Part shown: in pieces, positions 59,126 through 64,000 of the stretch
Layout of the letters: each line of letters begins with the position of its first letter
Position numbering within the stretch: the first letter of the stretch is position 1
DNA from: Hordeum vulgare subsp. vulgare
Taxonomy: Eukaryota; Streptophyta; Magnoliopsida; Poales; Poaceae
Length of the DNA: 64,000 nucleotides
Assembly (NCBI RefSeq): GCF_904849725.1
Contig: NC_058518.1
Span: forward strand, 323,848,581 to 323,912,580
Direction: 5' to 3'
Notes under the pieces: model-generated
The model's database searches: none
Seen by the model: the letters and a program-made list of their open reading frames with translations, nothing else
Told to the model about the DNA's origin: nothing
Made by a program: the position numbers and the translations under genes

Positions 59126-60658
59126 TGTCATATCTACAAATTTTCATTGTCTCATGCCAATATTCTACAACTTTCATATATTTTTGGCAACATTTTATAT
59201 TATTTTTGGGACTTACTTATCAAGTGCCCATTGCCAATTCCTATTTTTTGTGTGTTTTTTGTTTCTTAGAAAATTCATATCAAACGGACTCCAAACATGA
59301 TACAAATTTATGGAGATTTTTTTGGAATATATTTGCATTTTGGGAGTCAGAATCAATGCAACGCGCTGCCCGAGGGAGGCACAAGCCAAAATGACGCGAC
59401 CAAGGGGGCGGGGGGGGGGGGGGTCACGTCCTCATGGCTTCCACCATCCCTTATGTCGGTTAGACATCCCCTTTGGCCAGAAGAAAGATAATTTTATGAT
59501 AAAGGTCCCCTCAAAATTTCAGCATGATCGATGTTACGCATTTGTGGATATTTAAGAAATGGTGAAGGGCCATAAAATAGATCACGAAAACAGGAGAGAA
59601 ACAGAGAGAGAGAGAGACCAAATCTGAGAGAGGCTGATGCCCTACGAGAGTCATGGCGGCCATGTACCAGAGGAGAAACCCTCCTCCCAGCTAGGGAGGA
59701 GGCCAAGGTAGATGAAGAAGGAGGGGGCTCTCTCCCCCCCTCTCCCGGTGGCGTCGGAGCCCCGCAGGAGCAACGATCATGACGGCGATCTACACCAACA
59801 ATTTTGCTGCCGCCATCACCACCACTATCACCTTCCCTCATCTATCTACAACGGTCCACTCTCCCGCATCCCGATGTACCCCCTACTTTAACATGGTGCT
59901 TAATGCTATATATTAATATCCTATGATGTTTGAGTAGTACCCTTTTGTCCTATGGGTTGATTGATGATCTTGATTGACTTGAGTTGCATGGTTTATATTG
60001 CTGATGTCCGAAGTTGCTTTCTATGAGGCACACACATGAAAGATTCACGCTGGAGGGTTTGCAATATGTTCATGATTCACTTATAGTGGGTGGCTAGAGT
60101 GACAAAAGTTTACACCCAAGTAAGTGAGTTGTTCGCGTATGGGAGTAAAGAGGACTTGAAGTTTAATGCTATGGTTGGGTTTTACCGTAATGATATTTAG
60201 TAGTTACAGATGCTTGCTAGAGTTCCAATCATAAGTCCATATGATCCAAGTATGGAAAGTGTGTTAACGTATTCCTCTCCCTCATATAAAACGAGAATAA
60301 TGATTACCGGTCTAGTTATCAATTGCCTCGGACAATCTCACAAATCCTATTACCACTTTTCCACACTCGCTATAGTTACTTTATTGTTGTTTTATTAAAG
60401 CAACACCTAACTTTTATTTCCACATTCTTTATTTCCTTTCAAACCTATCTATTACACCTACTAAGTACTTCTAGTTTCTTTCCCGGAAAGTAGTTTCATA
60501 CTTGTGCTAGTTAAAGTAAGCCTTAGCATATGTAGATTTGTATCGGTCGATGATAGAAATTGAGAGAATATTAATTCTATCTTTAGCTCCTCGTTGGGTT
60601 CAACACTCTTACTTATCGAAAAAGGCTACAAACGATCCCCTACACTTGTGAGATATCA
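59126..60658 (+). repeat. Solo LTR of an Athila-type Gypsy element
   Basis: A 1533-bp sequence starts TGTCATATCTAC and ends CTTGTGAGATATCA, with the LTR-type phrases CCAATATTCTACAACTTTCATA near 59158 and GTTGGGTTCAACACTCTTACTTATCG near 60594. No internal sequence adjoins either end. The flanking five bases (atcgc and cccac) do not match, so the target duplication is mutated or the ends come from different elements. Confidence 0.7.
59410..59423. repeat. Poly-G run
   Basis: Fourteen G in a row lie within the solo LTR, preceded by ggggg and c. This is a slippage-prone tract. Confidence 0.9.
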
Positions 60659-62208
60659 CCCACTGACTCCATTCCCAACCTCAGCTCGCACCGCCGTGCC
60701 CTGCAGGGACCCCGGTGAGCATGGTGTCCCTCTGGCCAGAGGTTGACGACGGTCCCAGCATGTGGGCCCCACTCATAAGCCTTTGCCTCGCCATTGGTCT
60801 CTCCCCTATCGCTGACCCCTGGGCCCCGACCGTTAGGTTTGAACGTGACGCGCGCGGATTCGCTGACTCGCGTGGGCTATTTTAGCCAACTCGACCGACT
60901 CGGCCAACCGTTTTGGCCTAGTAGACAAAGTAGCCTTTTTCTTTTTCCATATTCTCACATTTCCAATAATTCCACACAAATATATAATGGTACAAATCTC
61001 ATGATTCAAATTTCGATAAGCTTGTAATATTACCACTAATTTGATTACGCCCCTTGTGCAATTTTTGAAGAACGTTGTATACACCCTTTTATATAAAAAC
61101 CTTGTATTTAAGTATTTTACCTCTATGTTAAAATACTTTTCAGCATTTTTGAAACTTAAAACTAAAACCTAATAATTTTCACAATGCTAATACTCACCCT
61201 AATATTTAACAAAAATGGGTTGACATTTTTTTGAGCGTTATATTTTCCTATTTACCTTATTTTTGCCCATTTTTATCGCAATGATAGATTGCGTTGTTGA
61301 CAAAAGAGTTGGACCAGAAGACTTTGAAGACCCCAGAGACTTTGTTGAGGTAGGTAAGTAGCTCTTTGACCATGACTATGAAACCACTTCATGCCTGTCA
61401 TAGGACACTTTATTTCTTTGCATCTGAATCATGTTGTGCCGGTGACCACCTTGGTTGGTTGTCTCTGATAACTCCTCGTTGATACTTACACTGAGCATGA
61501 CCCTGCTTTCCTATGAGAGTTGTGCGGGTGGGAAGTAGTTAGGATGCTATGTAGCTGCTACCGAATGGGATGTGATTATGCATGGTGTTGGAAACAACAG
61601 TGTTTTTAAGACTTTTTTGAAAACCCCGTCGGGTGCCACTAAAGCCCGAGGGAGATGTTCTTGAGCTAGGTAACCACTTGAGAAAGAAGTGGTGTACCGA
61701 GGCAAGTGAGTGTGTTGTTTTAAAAAAACAGACTGGTTTAAATTGCGACCGTCACTCCAACCTTACATGTACGACCACGATAGCCCCTATGGGATGGGGC
61801 TTTGTTAATTACTATGGTCGGTACTAGCGGAGAACCTGCACTACTAGTGGCGGGACTGACATGGTCACTCTTGATACGGGGTGTCGTGCCAGGAAAGGAT
61901 GAACATGGGTTATTTTTACACACACAGGGCACACCGTTGGTCCCTGCATGGCTGTTACTTGTGAGGTACATCATGCGAGCTGTGTGCCAACGAGTGGAAT
62001 CCTCATTAGTATCATCATGGGAAAGGTATTGTTCTGGTACTTACCTCACGTATGACCAATACCGTGATTCATAGATTGACACGAAAGTTTCCCAAATTTT
62101 GTGGGTATAGTGTGCAACCCCTACATTGTAAAACAATTCGAATAGCCGTGTCCACGGTCAAGGACAGTGGGATGACTGCTCTTGGGCTACATCCATTGTT
62201 GCAAACTA

Positions 62209-62224
62209 TGTGTGTGTGTGTGTG
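62209..62224. repeat. (TG)8 microsatellite
   Basis: Eight TG units lie in the LARD-D LTR. Confidence 0.9.
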
Positions 62225-62861
62225 AAAGATGATAGTATGAGAAAGATGATGCTTGAGCTAAGTCAGATGATTTGACATGATAAATGGACATGAGATGTTC
62301 AACCCCTATTTATATTGACATTTGTAACTTGATTATATTGCTATCGGCTACCTCATGATGCATGCCTTCATAAGATATTGATCATGTCATTGCACTTAAA
62401 AAAATAGCCTTTTGCTACTCACGTGTTAATGCTATATCATGCATTGTTATTACCTCATTCCAAACATGGGTTGCTTGCGAGTATATTCAAACTATTTATT
62501 GTCCTGCCACTAGTTATTTAATTGTCCAGGCATGGAAGAGCAGTAGTATGATGAAGAGTTCGTTGGATAGAAACATGCAAACTAGGAAGATTTCCAGTTT
62601 GAATGCTTGTAGGGTTAAGGCGGATGCATGTATTCACGCTTTCGTTCGAGATTTCCGCTACTAGTTATGTTTGGTGTGTTGGCCTTTGAGGCCCTACCTA
62701 TGTAAGACTTGACCTCAACGGTCTTATTTGTATCATACGGTATGTATGGATGTAAGACTGTTGTTATTCAGTTCCTGTGTGTTGAGGGAGCATTGATCTC
62801 TAGGATCACTATACACGTGCATTCGGTGACCACGACTTATGAGTCAGGGTCCCCACAGAGC

Positions 62862-62873
62862 TGGTATTAGAGC
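62862..62873 (+). other. Primer binding site of LARD-D, tRNA-Met type
   Basis: TGGTATTAGAGC is one base from TGGTATCAGAGC and, as in LARD-BC, follows the LTR end after the spacer GAGC. Confidence 0.8.
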
Positions 62874-63034
62874 TATCCTGAATGTAGGAAGCCTTAGTTA
62901 GCATGGACGTTAGTTAGGATAAAACCCCTTTCAAAAACTATACCTAGGATCTATACTTAGCAGTTTCTGCACTTCTTACCTCTTCCAGTCTATTTTTGAA
63001 ACTTTACTTACACCCTTCCCCTTAAACCTTGTAG

Positions 63035-63401
63035 ATGGTTGTCGTACCCGAAGACCTCCTAGTATCCGACCTTCACCCACTCCTTGAGGATAGCCTCGAG
63101 AAGTGCCAGATTTGTCGATCCCAGTTTTCCACTACCACGAGCAGTGGGTTGACGCCACCACGAAGAAGTACCACGTTGATGTGGTCGTGAAGGCAAATGA
63201 CTCCCCGACAAGGTGGTTCTTTCAAGGACTACATATGATGGAGACACTAGTATTAGTAGTCAAGACAGCTGCACGGAAGACACTCGTCGACCTTCGGTAC
63301 ATCATCCCAGAGATGGATGACGAGATGGCTACTCACCACTTTCCTTCTAGGAAGGATGATATTGACGAGAGTTGGACATTGGTTCCATCCAAGGGGGGTG
63401 G
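63035..63401 (+). pseudogene. LARD-D gag-like ORF, N-terminal part
   Basis: The frame starts at the ATG at 63035 (MVVVPEDLL), homologous to LARD-A at 11444. A frameshift near 63150-63160 leads to the frame with KKYHVDVVVKAND, RKTLVDLRYIIPEMDDE and DESWTLVPSK, matching LARD-A closely. The gene is cut at 63401 by the Angela-related LTR. The ATG directly follows CCTTGTAG, an acceptor-like context. Confidence 0.6.
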
Positions 63402-64000
63402 TGCTAGAAATATGCCCTAGAGGCAATAATAATTAGTTATTATTATATTTGTTTGTTCATGATAATCGTTTATTATCCATGCTATAATTGTATTGATTGG
63501 AAACACAATACTTGTGTGGATACATAGACAAAACACTGTCCCTAGTAAGCCTCTAGTTGACTAGCCCGTTGATCAAAGATGGTCAAGGTTTCCTGGCCAT
63601 AGGCAAGTGTTGTTACTTGATAACGGGATCACATCATTAGGAGAATCATGTGATGGACTAGACCCAAACTAATAGACGTAGCATGTTGATCGTATCATTT
63701 TGTTGCTACTGTTTTCTACGTGCCAAGTATTTGTTCCTATGACCATGAGATCATATAACTCACTGACACCGGAGGAATGCTTTGTGTGTATCAAACATCG
63801 CAATGTAACTGGGTGACTATAAAGATGCTCTACAGGTATGTCCGAAGGTGTTCGTTGAGTTAGTATGGATCGAGACTGGGATTTGTCACTCCGTGTGACG
63901 GAGAGGTATCTCGGGGCCCACTCGGTAATACAACATCACACACAAGCCTTGCAAGCAATGTGACTTAGTGTAAGTTGCGGGATCTTGTATTACGGAACAA
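63402..64000 (+). mobile_element. BARE/Angela-related Copia LTR, 5' part, cut by window edge
   Basis: It begins TGCTAGAAATATGCCCTAGAGG, a variant of the TGTTGGAAATATGCC start. Later phrases (gtcactccgtgtgacggagag near 63885; tgataacgggatcacatcat near 63618) match the Angela-2 LTR read in reverse. It interrupts the LARD-D gag. Whether it is a full element or a solo LTR cannot be seen. Confidence 0.85.

Larger units (their letters stand above)
57083..62857 (+). repeat. LARD-D 5' LTR, interrupted by a solo LTR
   Basis: It starts TGTAACACC and ends GGGTCCCCACA just before the PBS. Its own sequence is 57083-59125 and 60659-62857. The GC-rich block flanks the solo LTR on both sides (58260-59125 and 60660-60920). 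No gene is seen. Confidence 0.8.
57083..63401 (+). mobile_element. LARD copy D, plus strand, 3' part outside window
   Basis: It begins TGTAACACCGCGTG at 57083 and has LTR, PBS and gag start in order before an Angela-related LTR interrupts it at 63402. Without the solo LTR at 59126-60658 its LTR is about 4.24 kb, close to LARD-A (4.26 kb) and shorter than LARD-BC (4.95 kb). Copies A and D share sequence that BC lacks, so they form one subfamily. Confidence 0.8.

Noticed and set aside
1..64000. CRISPR arrays, rRNA or tRNA genes, bacterial operons, MITEs
   Set aside because: No regularly spaced repeats, no conserved rRNA or tRNA segments, and no terminal motifs typical of Stowaway or Tourist were noticed. 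Everything legible is plant retrotransposon.

Overview
This window looks like intergenic DNA from a large grass genome, most likely Triticeae (wheat, barley, rye or Aegilops). I see no host protein-coding gene, tRNA, rRNA or CRISPR array. Almost every base belongs to LTR retrotransposons nested inside one another, and several carry termini or proteins I recognise from Triticeae families: BARE/WIS/Angela-type Copia, SIRE/Maximus-type Copia, and Athila-type Gypsy with TGATACGTC/TATCA-like LTR ends.

Layout. (1) 1-7255: the 5' two thirds of a minus-strand Maximus/SIRE-type Copia element, with nearly complete gag-pol and a 1.4 kb LTR. (2) 7256-9618: an LTR-less Angela/BARE fragment on the minus strand, into which (1) inserted. 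(3) 9619-15711: copy A of an unusual long-LTR, pol-less family that I call 'LARD' here (large retrotransposon derivative), minus strand. (4) 15712-21066 plus 51984-52193: 'element O', a plus-strand Athila-type element with protease, a second ORF of unknown function and a 3' LTR. O is split by LARD copies. (5) 21067-51978: a complete LARD ('LARD-BC', minus strand) with the target duplication TATTG on both sides and LTRs of about 4.95 kb. Its internal domain is only about 3.8 kb once nested inserts are removed. Two elements sit inside it: 'element N' (24318-32560), a gag-protease-only Athila-type element in the 3' LTR flanked by ACATT, and a complete but mutated Angela (35465-44388) in the internal domain. 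(6) 52194-57082: a decayed Gypsy-type element with a gag-like gene of the 'putative gypsy type transposon' kind (Transposase_28-like). (7) 57083-63401: LARD copy D, plus strand, whose LTR holds a solo LTR of an Athila-type element. (8) 63402-64000: the start of another BARE/Angela-related LTR, cut by the window edge.

Inferred insertion order, oldest first: decayed Gypsy-type element, then O, then LARD-A and LARD-BC into O, then N and Angela-2 into LARD-BC and Angela-1 into LARD-A, then Maximus into Angela-1. LARD-D and its solo LTR form a separate stack.

The least ordinary material is the LARD family. It has very long LTRs and no pol. Its gag-like ORFs are separated by what looks like an intron kept in two copies. 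In LARD-BC an antisense unit (TATA box, 55-codon ORF with one membrane helix, AATAAA) lies between the 3' PPT and the middle of the element. Boundaries marked by terminal motifs and target duplications are firm. Family names and ORF functions are from recognition by eye, without any database search.
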